Assembly (NCBI RefSeq): GCF_020379485.1
Contig: NC_063452.1
Coordinates: 27,906,770-27,970,769 of the forward strand
Direction of reading: 5' to 3'
Length of the DNA stretch: 64,000 bases
Source of the DNA: Brassica napus
Taxonomy: Eukaryota > Streptophyta > Magnoliopsida > Brassicales > Brassicaceae
The notes beneath the pieces were generated by a model, which saw nothing but the letters and a program-made list of their open reading frames with translations, was not told where the DNA came from and did not search any database. The position numbers and the translations under genes were made by a program. Below, in pieces: positions 53,954 through 64,000 of the stretch (position 1 is its first letter; the number at the start of each line of letters is the position of its first letter).

Positions 53954-56295
53954 ATGCCGGTTTCTGAGTCGTCGCCCGGTGAAGATCTGGATGCAATTCA
54001 CCGGGAGGCCCTAATGGATACAGCGAACCTCAGCTTATCGCAGCGTCGTTTAGTCGCCGATGCGGTAGAACAGTTTAGAGCGGAAGACGATGGTCAGGAT
54101 GTTGTCGACAATCCGCTGATCTCCGTCTGCTACTATCCCGAGGGGATTTTTGCCAAAGAAGGGCCTTGGATCCTTCGTTAGAGCATTCAAAGAATGTTGA
54201 GGGCCAGGATTGGGGGAATGTACAAAAGACTCGATCCACTGTGAGGAGCGTTCATCGGCTACTCCGCATGTATAGTGGAGTCGGAGTAACATTTATCATC
54301 CCGAGAGATGACCAAAGGCCCGGGTCCCCCCTGGTCGGGTATCACTGCGTTTATGAGTCATACTTCGAGGATGATACCAGGCTATGGTTCCCGATTCCTC
54401 AGCTCGCCAAGTCGTATGTCTTCCGCCGAGGCGTTGCGATTAGCCAGTTCTTGAATGGCTCGTATCAGATTATGGTCGCTCTGATTGTGATGGCGGCCGA
54501 TATCGGTATATCGTTGAACGTCAGAGCCCTCGAAGAGTTAACTTTCGTAAGGTCGATGCCGAGGGGGCTTTACTCGCTAAGGATGCGCCCTAATTACAAC
54601 ATCATTACTGGCCATCCGAACAAGACGAAACTCTGGCAGCACTTTTACTTTTACATTAAGTCCGATGAGTCGGCTTTCGAGGATCCGCCACCGGATGAAT
54701 TTCATTATCTTTGGAACTATCAAATTGGTAGATCGCTATTTCCGATCTTTCTGTTTTTCTTTTGGTTCTAACCATCTCTATTTTGGTCGTGCAGCTGATC
54801 ATCCGAATACTCTTGACTTTGCGGGTGGATTTTTCGACAACGCTCGCGCTATAGCTGCTCTGAGTCATTGCCGTTGGCCAGAGATTAGTCGTGAGAAGAT
54901 TCATCGCGCCTTGAGTCGTCTTGATAAATGTAAACTAATTTTTTCTAATACCTTCACTTTATTGTGGCATTCTGTCGCTAGATTACGTCCTGACAGTAGT
55001 TATTGGTTGTTTAGCTGAATGGGCGTCCTACCTTCCACCCGTGATAGCTCCTGGTAAGTCGCGGTTATTGCTCTTCAATAGCCAAGAATGGAGGGAGATA
55101 AAGAAAGCTAGGAAGATGAAGGCTCTCCCGGATCTTAGTGCGATCATAGAAAACGAGATGGATCCACCAAGGAACAACCTGATGATGATGCTCGATGGCA
55201 TGGGTCTGGACGGAACTTCGGGAGTGAATCCTCACACCGAGTCTCCTCTTAACTTCGCTCCTGAAGAGAACGTCTACCCATCTTTGGAGATTACAATGCC
55301 TCTCCCTAGGAAGGCGAATAAAAAGAGATCCAGGGATGACGTTTTCGTCACGACAGTCAGTGGCGATGCTCCCGAGGCTGTGGATAGGACGCAAACTGGA
55401 GAATGTCCAAAGAAGAAAAAGAAGAAAAAGCCAGCCGCTGAATTTTCTGAACCTTGCGAGGGGAATGAAACTCGCGAAGTTGATCATGTCGGAGAACCTG
55501 TCGACGAACCCGTCGTCTCACGAATCCAAATCCTTAGACTATTCGAGACGCCTCTCCGCTGGTATTTCCTTTGAAGAGGAAGAAGAAGAAGAAATATGCT
55601 GACGGGGAAACTTTGACTCCCTCTGGACCGAGTGATCGTTCAGCTGCTTCCGGAGGAGTGGATAGAGAGCTCGATCTTCCCCCCGCTGCAAGTGGGAGTC
55701 TGATCCCCAGGAGATCTCGGGTAGAATTTCCCGACCAGGTGGAGTTCTCGTACAGTGGCGACACTCCGCTCATCTACGATCCGCCGAAATGTGCTGAACT
55801 GGTCCGCCAAATCAGATGTGGACTGAAAGGTATGCCGGCCACCGAAGATCTATAATTCAAAGATGATTACATCGACACGGCGCGGACCAAGCTGCTGGTG
55901 AGTCGTCTTAATGATTTCGTTGGCTTTTGTTTGGCTTTCGTTATTCTTTTTCGTGCTCTGATTACCTTCATTGTTCATTAACAAGAGCGATGGGAGTATG
56001 AACTTCGTGATCGAGAAGTATGACTCGAATCTCAAGCAGACGTTCGTTCAGCTAGGGAGATCCGAGAGGCTGGTGGAGACCAGAAATACGAGCATTGCTC
56101 GTGCTAAGGAATATCTTAATGGCGCCATCAAAGAGAGAGATCGAGCGGTTATCCAGAAGAAGGCGATAAAGAAAAAGTCGGCCGATCTCGAGGCTGAGCT
56201 AAAAGTTGCTCGGGAGGAGTCAGAGGAACTCCGTCCTAAGAACGCCGAATTGGAGCGCGAGAAGACTGAGATTGCTTCGAATCATGCGAGGGAGC
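53954..56295 (+). pseudogene. Gypsy-associated Transposase_28-like gene, broken and truncated
   Basis: Start MPVSESSPGEDLDAIHREAL at 53954. After a frameshift near 54170 the conserved 'putative gypsy type transposon' (PF04195-like) region follows: MYSGVGVTFIIPRDDQRPGS, VYESYFEDDTRLWFPIPQLA, LYSLRMRPNYNIITGHPNKT, LWQHFYFYIKSDES. Likely GT-AG introns at 54728-54794 and 54930-55014 join it to LDFAGGFFDNARAIAALSHC and then to EWREIKKARKMKALPD and a Lys-rich linker. The C-terminal coiled coil (about 55985-56295: AKEYLNGAIKERDRAVIQKK, ESEELRPKNAELEREK) is cut at HAREL by a gypsy LTR at 56296. These proteins occur with plant gypsy elements; their role is not established. Confidence 0.75.
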
Positions 56296-58237
56296 TGATA
56301 TGCCCTAAATAGGATCACTCGTCTGGATTGGTATTGATATGAACTCTTGAAAGAGAACTGATGGAATGAAGGGTCGCACAACAGTTACGGAAAGGCTGCT
56401 GATATTCCCGAACTTAGTTGTTGCCTGATATGACGCACATGTCCAACAAAGGAGCTGTTTCGTTCCGTTGCTTGATATGACACACAAGTTCAACGGGAAA
56501 GAGGGTGCTTACTTGGATATGACTCACCAAGAAACAAGGGTTTGTTCTATGCAAAGAACATAGAGAATAAACTCAAAATAACAAAGGAAAATCGATTATG
56601 ATTTCAAAGGAAGAGGTTACATACTTATAGAGTTTTGTAGTCAAAGAAAATAAAGAAATTGTGGGAAAACATGACATAGAAAATGAAAACATTTAGTAGA
56701 AGCTTGAAAGGTAGTCAAAGTTGGCGATTTCCATGAAGACTGGTCAAGAAACCCTTTCGCCTACTGTCCAAGTTCATCTGGGCTTGATGTGGGCATGGCG
56801 GTAAAGAGATGGACGAACGCGGGACGGTCGGTGCGAACGGCTGGTGCGTTCGTCCGGGTGTTCTTCACGAACCGAATGTGTCCAAATGCGGGTTAAGTCT
56901 TCTGAAAGCTTTAGGATCCTTGCCTTAGAGAAATTTGGATGAGTAAAGTCCATGATTCGATCGAACACGGAGGCAAGGTCGAGGGTATGTTCGCCGGGAT
57001 GAACCAAACGGCCCAAAAGTGAGAATGCATGGTTGTCTTTGGATTCTTCATGACCCAAGGTAGGTCTGGCTCGACTATCAGTCTTTGATTGTTGAGAAGG
57101 TCGGGGAAAACGGTCTGTGGTACGGTCAGTTCGGTCATCTTATCGTGGTTCCAGCCTTAGCTTCTTTCCGGACGTACGCGGGTCGATCCAGTACACGGCT
57201 CGGTCAGTCTGTCTGGTACGGTCGGATGAGCGAACCTCGGTTGGAATGATCTGATCGTCCTGATCTCCTTCATGAGCTGGTTCCATGTACAGATCCATGT
57301 ACTGAGGCACATCATTCCCTCTCTCTGCAAAAGGATTTGTCCACAAATTTGGATCATCTGCAACAAAAGGAGATAGATCAGAAACATTGAAACTTGAAGA
57401 TATATCATACTTAACTTGCAAATCAAGCTGATAACCATTATCACTGATTTTCCTAAGGATCGGAAATGGACCATCGACCCGAGGCATGAGTTTGGACTTT
57501 CTTTCTTCCGGGAAACGTTCCTTCCTTAGGTGAACCCAAACAAGATCACCTTCTTCAAAAATGACCTTGTTTCTCTTCTTCTTTGCCTTTCTCGTGTACT
57601 TGTGTTGGCTTCAATGTTGGCATGAACCTTCTCATGCAACTTCTGAATACTGTCCGCCTTCCTCTTGACATATGTACTAACTCTTTCACTCAAAGGCAAA
57701 GGCAAAAGATCAAGTGGAGATAAGAGATTGAAACCATAGACAACCTCAGAAGGAGAAAACTTAGTAGAAGAATGCATGGAATGATTATATGCGAATTCAA
57801 CATGAGGCAAACATTCTTTCCAATGTTTAAGGTTTATCTTAACCAAAGATCTAAGCAATGCAGACAATGTTCGGTTCACAACTTCAGTTTGTCCATCAGT
57901 TTGAGGATGACAAGTTGTCGAAAATAACAATCTAGTTCCTGGCTAGACCACAATGTTTTCCAGAAATAGCTAAGGAACTTAGCATCTCGATCAGACACAA
58001 TTATTTTAGGCATGCCATGAAATCTAACAACATCTCTAAAGAACAGATGAGCAACATGCACATCATCATCAGTTTTATGACAAGGTATGAAATGAGCCAT
58101 CTTAGAGAATCTATCAACCACCACAAAGATAGAATCTCGTCCGGCCTTAGATCTAGGCAATCCAAGCACAAAAACAATGGAAATATCGACCCAAGGAAGA
58201 GATGGAATGGGTAAGACTGAGTACAAACTTTGATTTT
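56296..58237 (-). mobile_element. Ty3/gypsy element A, minus, interrupted
   Basis: The 3' LTR is 56296-57137 (TGATATGCCC...TTCGGTCA), then pol reads upward on the minus strand from 57140. The element is cut at 58237 by the LTR of another gypsy element, so its reverse transcriptase and 5' LTR are not in this window. It is inserted in the Transposase_28-like gene. Confidence 0.8.
57140..58236 (-). pseudogene. Ty3/gypsy integrase, C-terminal part of pol
   Basis: Read from 58236 down: [40 protein letters not shown] (first Asp region), [20 protein letters not shown] (second Asp), then in another frame [20 protein letters not shown] with catalytic Glu, then [20 protein letters not shown]. The last frame (57487-57140) has the C-terminal PFPILRKISDNGYQLDL, as in gypsy integrases. 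The stop lies 2 bp from the LTR. The pol is broken by shifts near 57900 and 57530; no complete chromodomain is visible. Confidence 0.85.
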
Positions 58238-58380
58238 TGTTGGGGTCAAAAACGGTTATCTCGAAATCAACGTCTAAAAGTTGATTTTTGTACGAAAGCT
58301 TTCTCGACACACTCTCAATAGAAGTTCTTAAAGCAAAATAATCAAGAAAAATGGATCTCGGAATCAGACGAGCAGTTTAA

Positions 58381-58480
58381 CTCGCCAAATGGGCGAGTTG
58401 GATCGACCACACTGTCCAACTTGCCAAATGGGCGAGATGGACCGATCAAACCGTCCAACTCGCTCATTTCGCAAGTTGGA
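58381..58480. repeat. Hairpin-unit array in LTR B
   Basis: Three units of CTCGCC-AAATG-GGCGAG type at 58381-58397 (exact), 58421-58436 and about 58460-58476, about 40 bp apart, each flanked by (C)CAACT or AGTTGGA. Confidence 0.85.
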
Positions 58481-58995
58481 CCAACTCTTGTTGCCGGGAC
58501 ATCATGCCCTTTACCAAGCCTCGCTGGATCAATCCTTCGTTTCGTATCGATCAAAGTTACCATTGGAGCTTTATAATAAGAACCGTGAGAACTCTTTTTC
58601 CCGAATAAAGTACATGGCTCTCGTATAAACGACGACGGTTAACTTAACACCATACTCGTCTAACTATAAGAGAAGTGTGAACTTCTTTGGCAAACCGACG
58701 TCGCATCAAGAAACATTCATTCGAAGAAATCGTAGAAAACCTTTAAGTCAGAAAACAGCCCAAAGAGCCCTAGAACGCGGCTAAGGGCCCACGTACGATT
58801 TTGTAAACAAAGCCAAGCCCAACGATGCTATGACGGCCTATCTTTACTTGCAGAAGAACATAAATCTCGCGAAATCAGAAGATAAATGTCAAGCTTCCAA
58901 GATAATGATGAAGATCGGAAAGAAAAGGAATATTTCCGCGAAGAGATAAACTCGACCCAGGGGCAGAAAAGGAAGCGAAAACTTACTTAGAAGGC

Positions 58996-59004
58996 ATATA
59001 TAAG
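58996..59004 (+). promoter_or_regulatory. TATA box in LTR B
   Basis: ATATATAAG at about 760 bp into the LTR, a position suited to the U3/R border. Confidence 0.7.
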
Positions 59005-59423
59005 AGGAGCCAGAGCCGAGGACGCAAGGGAGAGATTCTTAGATCTAGAAAAACGCTGCTAGCTTAGGAATACTTAGAATTTAGGCGGCTCGATTTTTAC
59101 TTAGACTCTTTTCGTCTTTGTTCTGGGACTGACTTGGCTAGCAAAACTCTATCCGTCTTGTCTCTCGAAAATCCTGTAACTTTGTCCTTATCAATCAATA
59201 ATACGCCTCTGTGCAATTTACTTTTGATATTCTATTGTTCTTGTCTCTTTCATTTTACGTGTGTTTTTGCAGATAATCCGGGACCTCTGGAAAATTAGAG
59301 TTTTCGTAACTTTTCTTATTTTACGGAAAATTGACAGTGTGGATTTCGGTTACCACAGTTTGGCGCTAGAAGCAGGGGGGGTCGTATTCTCTAACTCTAA
59401 AATCACTGAACGACTGACACGAT

Positions 59424-60756
59424 ATGCCTAATCAAACGGGTAGCAACGTCATCTCCTTCAGGGAAAGAGCAATGATCGATCCGATCAAACCTCTCAACGA
59501 TCTCCTTGTCGTTGAGCTGACAATACATAATATCGAAGTCGCAAGGATATTGGTCGACACCGGAAGCGCGGCTGATATCATCTTCAAAACCACCCTCGAA
59601 AGAATGGAAATCAATCCATCCAAAATTGCAGAAGATCCAAACCCGATAGTAGGACTCTCGTGGGAAGCATGACGAAAATCGTGGAGTTCTTGGTCATCGA
59701 TCGACCCACATTGTATAACGTGATCGTAGGAACTCCATGGCTGAATTCCATGCAAGCAGTCCCGTCAACATACCATATGTGCCTCAAATTCCCAACCCCT
59801 CGCGGGATCGAGGCCATCTGGGGAGATCGAAGAATCTCGCAAGTTTTCTTCACTGCGGAATTAATGCGAAAAAACCCATCGGCCGAGTTTCCGCCTCAAA
59901 AGAAAAAGAAATCGTCTGTCGTTGACAACACCCTAGAACAAGATAAAACCAAAATCTTTTGGCAATCACGAGTAGCCGAAGCTTTGGAAGCGAAACGCGA
60001 GCTGACCTTCGAGCCCGTAATCTCGGTATGCTTAGACGAAGCATTCCCAGATCGCTGCGTGGAAATCGGCGCGAACATTACCGAATCTTTAAAAACTGAG
60101 CTCATAGCTTGTCTGAAAAAGAACTTGCACACGTTCGCATGGGCCGCAGAGGACATGCCGGGGATTGACATCAAGGTCACATGCCACGAGCTGAACGTCG
60201 ACCCGACTTTCAAACAAAAAAGAAGAAAGTTGGGACCCGAACGCGCAGGTGCGGTTAACGACGAGGTTGAAAATTCCTCAGAGTCGGATCCATAACAGAG
60301 GTGAGGTATCCCGACTGGCTCGCTAGCCCAGTCGTTGTCTACAAGAAAAACGGAAAGTGGAGAGTGTGCGTCGACTTCAACGATCTTAGTAAGGCATGTC
60401 CAAAGGATAGCTTCCCACGGCCACACATCGATCGCTTAGTCGAAGCAACGGCAAGGAACAAACTCCTGTCCTTCATGGATGCATTCTCCGGGAATAATAA
60501 AATCATGATGAACCCTGACGATCAAGAGGAAACCGCGTTTATTACTGACCGCGGCACTTACTGCTACAGGGTGATGCCGTTCGGTCTTAAGATTGCTGGC
60601 GCAACTTATCAACGACTCGTCAACCGTATGTTCTCCGAACAACTCGGAAAAACAATGGGGGTGTGTATTTACAACATGCTCGTGAAGTCACTCAAAGAGC
60701 AGGATCATATTGACGACATGCTCGTGAAGTCCCTCAAAGAGCTAAGCCATTTGTAG
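59424..60756 (+). pseudogene. Gypsy protease and reverse transcriptase remnant (Tat-like)
   Basis: Three frames in series. 59424-59672 has the aspartic protease LVDTGSAADIIF. 59660-60295 has the family spacer (LYNVIVGTPWLNSMQAVPST). 60301-60756 has the reverse transcriptase KNGKWRVCVDFNDLSKACPK, PHIDRLVEATA, FSGNNKIMMNPDDQEETAFI and YRVMPFGLKIAGATYQRLV. The catalytic box, normally (Y)IDDMLVKS, reads IYNMLVKS, so the Asp pair is lost. A duplicated DDMLVKSLKE follows 12 codons later before the break. The RT wording fits the Tat lineage. Not functional. Confidence 0.88.
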
Positions 60757-61825
60757 TTCCTTTTATCCGAGTAAAAGGGGCAGCAGGTGCGCATTTACTC
60801 GGTTTTTTTTGGGGGCCAGTGTAAAAGTGACAGTGTCTCATCTACTCGATGGTGGTGGAAGTTGGTTGAGTAAAAGTGATGTGTAATCATTTACTCGATG
60901 GTGTGATATTCTTCATGAGTAATATCGCCGGAGATGCATGGAGTTCCATGCTCTCGGAACTGCTTCGCCGGTGGATGTCTCGAGTTGGTAGACTCCGGGT
61001 TTGATTACTTGGGCGATCTTTTACGGACCCTCCCAATTAGTCCTGAGTTTACCGGAGTTCAGCTCCTTACTGTTCTCGAACACGTTTCGTAGTACGATAT
61101 CACCCAACTCGAGAGGTCGGGGTTTGAGTTTCTTGTTGTAGTAACTCTCGATCTGGTGCTGGTAGTTTTGTATTCGGAGCAGTGCTTGGTCACGTTGTTC
61201 CTCGATAGCGTCCAATGCGTTAAATAGCATATCTCTGTTGAGCTCTACGTGCTGCGGCATCTTAGACCCCCGTAAGCTTGTTACGCTAACTTCAGCGGGG
61301 GCCATAGCTTCGACTCCGTGAGCGAGCGAGAATGGGGTTGCTCTTGTCGCTCCTCTGTGGGTTGTTCGGTGTGACCATAAGACGCCGCCGAGTTCGTCTG
61401 CCCAACATCCCTTCTTCAAGTCGAGGCGTTTCTTGATACCGTCAATTATCGTCTTGTTGGATGCCTCGGCTTGACCGTTACTCTGTGGGTATCTCGGACT
61501 TGTTGTGTTTAGGAGGATTCTCCATCGATCGCAGAATTCTCGAAACTTGTTCTATATGAGTTAGGACCCGTTGTCAGTTACTATTTCGTAAGGCAGCCCG
61601 TGGCGACAGATGATATTATTCCAGACGAACTTCTGGACTTCTCTTTCGGTTACATTGGCGAAAGCTTCTGCCTCGATCCATTTCGTGAAGTAGTCTGTCA
61701 AGCCAGGATGAAGCGCTTCTGTCGGGAATTCGGCATGGGCCCAATTATGTCCATTCCCCATCGTATGAAAGGGTATGGAGCTATCATAGTTCGTAGAAGT
61801 TCTGTCGGACAATGGATAGTTGGAG
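60757..61825 (-). pseudogene. Gypsy integrase remnant C (Tat-like), minus strand
   Basis: Minus-strand frames: [18 protein letters not shown], then [20 protein letters not shown] and [13 protein letters not shown] (integrase core), a gap, then WADELGGVLWSHRTTHRGAT, ATPFSLAHGVEAMAPAEV and the end KLRTNWEGP, stop, KIAQVIKPGVYQLETS...WNSMHLRRYYS to about 60935. 60757-60905 is the 3' spacer before an LTR that is missing. Opposite in orientation to element B, so the junction at about 60756 is an internal rearrangement or a separate insertion. It is cut at 61825 by LTR D. Confidence 0.82.
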
Positions 61826-62049
61826 TGTTGGGGTCAAAAACGGACACGACGAAGTTAACATCCAAACATCCGTAAAAATCAGCGTGAACGTTTTTACGAA
61901 AAGTAATCTTCGTAAAGATTACTTTTACGAAGAATTTTGCGGTGAAATCTTGCACTAATCTCGGTTGATTCATCGAAACTAAACACTCGTAGTCCAAGAA
62001 CACGTTCATAAAACGTCAGAAAAAGATCCAAACCAGGTCACCACGTAGG

Positions 62050-62300
62050 GACCGGTCCGCGAACGAGTCGGTGGCTACATAACGACCGACCAAGCCACTT
62101 GGTCGGTCGCTACGTAGCGACCGACCCGCGAACGAATCGGTCGCTATGTAGCGACCGACAAAGCCACTCAGTCAGTCATTACGTAGCGACCGACCCGCGA
62201 ACGAGTTAGTCGCTACGTAGTGACCGAGAAAACCTTTCGTTCGGTCGATACGTAGCGACCGATCCAGCGCGGATCAGGTCGCTACGTAGCGACCAAACTG
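62050..62300. repeat. Array of GTCGCTACGTAGCGAC palindromes in LTR D
   Basis: About seven units at roughly 40-bp spacing. The unit at 62101-62126 is a perfect 26-bp palindrome (half-site GGTCGGTCGCTAC). The unit at 62277-62294 is a perfect 18-bp palindrome. The others have one to three mismatches. Between units, CCGCGAACGA(G/A)T recurs. Confidence 0.92.
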
Positions 62301-62743
62301 TCTCGGACATTGATCAACGGCTACGACCAAAATCCATGCATTCTCGTCTGCTCCTCGATGCTAGCTCCCATGTACCGCAGCCATATCATTTCTCACATCA
62401 TTCATATCAAAATTACCGTTGAAACTTGACGATAAAAACTACGAGAGCTTGTTTTTATCGAAAAGAAAATCATAACAAACGTTTCATGTCAAGAGACGGC
62501 CCAACGAGGTCTAAAACGCGACTACAAGCCTACTTACGATCCTTAAAGAATGAGCTCGTAGATACTATGGCGGTTTATGTTTTTATTATAAAAACATAAA
62601 AATAATAAATGATAAGTTTCCGCAGAAAAAATGTTAAGTTTCCGCGGATAAACATGAAGATCGTAAAAAATGGAATATCTCCATTTTTCACTTAAGATGG
62701 CTTAAGGGCAGGAAGGGAAAAACTGAAACCGACCTTGGAAGAG

Positions 62744-62751
62744 TATATAAG
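62744..62751 (+). promoter_or_regulatory. TATA box in LTR D
   Basis: TATATAAG about 920 bp into the LTR. The equivalent box in LTR B lies in matching context (AAGG/AAGAG-TATATAAG-AGGAG/GAG). Confidence 0.7.
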
Positions 62752-63169
62752 GAGTCCTAGGCGAGAGGCACAAGAGAGAACTTTTCAGAGCAAACTTTGC
62801 ACTTAGAGCAATTAGGCAACTTTCCGTTTTTGTTATTTCGAGATGCGAGTCAACTAGGTTCTGCAGTCTTAGGTTATTAGAACTAGGGAACTCGCCGACA
62901 GCTCTTGTAGCCGAGGCTCCTACCTTGTCGTAAACGCTCATACGTAAATTTATTATATGACTTCTTTTTGCTCTCTTTTCGATTTCTTATTTTTCTCGTC
63001 TTTATTTCGTCTTCTGATTGCTTGGCGTGTGGTTTAGCAGGTATCCGGGACCTCTGGGAAATTAGGGGTTTCCTAACATTCCTTATTTAAACGGAAATCG
63101 ACACTGCGAATTTTGATTCCCACAGTTTGGCGGTAGAAGGAGGGGGGGGGGTACATATCAATCTAACTG

Positions 63170-64000
63170 ACATGACAACTGACAACACGAATAACATGCA
63201 AACTCCTCTCAACGGAGGAAGCAACGACAATCTAAACACTCCAGAAGCGGCCGTTTCTGCGGCCAACGGAACTGCTAACGTCACGACGCTCGAGGTGTTC
63301 AAAAAAGGTTCTCTGCCTACAAAAAGAGGTCGGAAGAACATGGAAAACTAGTGGGTACCTTGACGGAAAAGGTCGAAACCTTAACGGCAAGAACCCGTGC
63401 AGTCCTCCCTCGCGGATCTACAAAAATCCGCGGAAGAAAACTCGACTTCGCAACTCCACTCAACCGGCCTGGAAAGTCACGGGAACGTTCTTCGGGTCAA
63501 AACCCCAGCGAAACATCCCCTGCTGAGAAACGAAACTCTGAAAGTCCTCTACCTCCCGCAAGGGACACATAGGTCGATGAAGCCGAGCATGTCGACTTGG
63601 ATCCCAGCGACGTTTCCAACGATACGAAAGAGGACGCTGACATACATCCAAGAAGAACCAGAAGCCGATTGGCTCGGGAAGATTCACCGTTTGATAAACC
63701 TATGACGGAAGAAGAGGAAAACCTCTACANNNNNNNNNNNNNNNNNNNNNNNNNNNNNNNNNNNNNNNNNNNNNNNNNNNNNNNNNNNNNNNNNNNNNNN
63801 NNNNNNNNNNNNNNNNNNNNNNNNNNNNNTACACTCGACCCCGATACATATGATAAAGGCCACACTCGGCCACAAACACAAGATAGGGGGAAATCTCTTC
63901 CCGTCAAATACTAACTTCGATTCTCACAGAACAAAGTTAAAGGACCCGGACATGGAAGCTCCGAATGCATCCGTGGGACGGTCCACTTCCTCATCATCAC
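63170..64000 (+). pseudogene. Gypsy gag N-terminus, broken
   Basis: Frame 63172-63351 ([20 protein letters not shown]) and frames 63351-63572 and 63597-63729 have the Ser/Asn/Arg-rich start typical of Tat-like gag ([20 protein letters not shown], then [10 protein letters not shown]). Frame changes occur near 63340 and 63575. The capsid part lies in or beyond the N gap. Confidence 0.65.
63730..63829. other. Assembly gap (100 N)
   Basis: Exactly 100 N, the usual placeholder for a gap of unknown size. The gap falls in gypsy gag. Confidence 0.99.

Larger units (their letters stand above)
58238..59357 (+). repeat. 5' LTR of gypsy element B
   Basis: 1120 bp from TGTTGGGGTCAAAAACGG to CGGTTACCACA. 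The left flank base run is ATTTT. It contains a hairpin-unit array (58381-58480) and a TATA box. Start and end words are shared with the LTR at 61826-63124. Confidence 0.85.
58238..60756 (+). mobile_element. Ty3/gypsy element B (Tat-like), internally deleted and truncated
   Basis: The 5' LTR is followed by GTTTGGCGCTAGAAG as primer-binding region, then a few codons of gag start, protease and reverse transcriptase. The bulk of gag is missing between about 59424 and 59470. The element stops at about 60756 inside the reverse transcriptase and abuts a gypsy piece of opposite orientation. Inserted in the integrase of element A. Confidence 0.8.
61826..63124 (+). repeat. 5' LTR of gypsy element D
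   Basis: 1299 bp from TGTTGGGGTCAAAAACGG to GATTCCCACA. It carries a palindrome array (62050-62300) and a TATA box. It is related to LTR B at the start, end and R/U5 region but diverged in the U3. Confidence 0.87.
61826..64000 (+). mobile_element. Ty3/gypsy element D (Tat-like), 5' part
   Basis: 5' LTR 61826-63124, primer-binding region GTTTGGCGGTAGAAG, then a broken gag that runs off the window end. Inserted in integrase remnant C (left flank TGGAG). The downstream part is interrupted by an assembly gap. Confidence 0.85.

Noticed and set aside
62050..62300. CRISPR or integron-like repeat array
   Set aside because: The palindromes lie inside a gypsy LTR in a plant genome and the segments between them are themselves related; no associated genes.

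Overview
This is plant nuclear DNA, most likely from a Brassica or a close Brassicaceae relative. The evidence is spliced genes with GT-AG introns, a SAUR gene, a pectin methylesterase inhibitor, plant-type Ty1/copia, Ty3/gypsy, LINE, Helitron, hAT-like and MULE-like elements, telomere-like CCCTAAA tracts, and a 100-N scaffold gap at 63730-63829. Most of the window is transposon, and the transposons are nested several deep. No bacterial-type operon, CRISPR array or defence system is present.

Layout. 0.5-4.5 kb: a broken DUF1985/Ulp1-protease gene of the kind carried by MULE transposons, on the minus strand. 4.8-15.5 kb: AT-rich DNA built mainly of Helitron-like elements with internal duplications. 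15.5-21.5 kb: a Ty1/copia element (minus) that has lost most of pol. 21.9-35.2 kb: the gene-bearing core. It holds an intact SAUR gene, a tRNA-Asn-like gene, an inactivated HOP/STI1 co-chaperone gene split by a MITE that itself carries a complete copia element (23859-29532), a tRNA-Ala-like pseudogene, an intact PMEI gene, and an intact four-exon coiled-coil gene. 35.3-44.1 kb: Helitron-like elements, four short inverted-repeat elements and a foldback element, surrounding a decayed atypical E2F (DEL-type) gene at about 39.5-40.8 kb. 44.15-50.87 kb: a full-length L1-type LINE with a 12-bp target duplication, interrupted in ORF1 by a DNA transposon carrying an array of E2F-type motifs. 51.2-53.8 kb: a MULE-like MITE full of telomere-like repeats, then low-information sequence. 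53.8-64 kb: a gypsy-associated 'Transposase_28' gene, broken by a Ty3/gypsy element (minus), in turn broken by Tat-like gypsy elements whose LTRs carry arrays of palindromes.

The host genes are the SAUR, the PMEI and the coiled-coil gene, plus the dead HOP and DEL genes. The order SAUR-HOP-PMEI matches, from memory, Arabidopsis thaliana AT4G12410-AT4G12400-AT4G12390. This suggests a block homologous to that part of chromosome 4 in which the HOP copy has been lost. The three intact genes are unrelated in function. The most notable new points are the HOP and DEL remnants, the fully resolved coiled-coil gene, the E2F-motif array, and the palindrome arrays at similar positions in two related LTRs.
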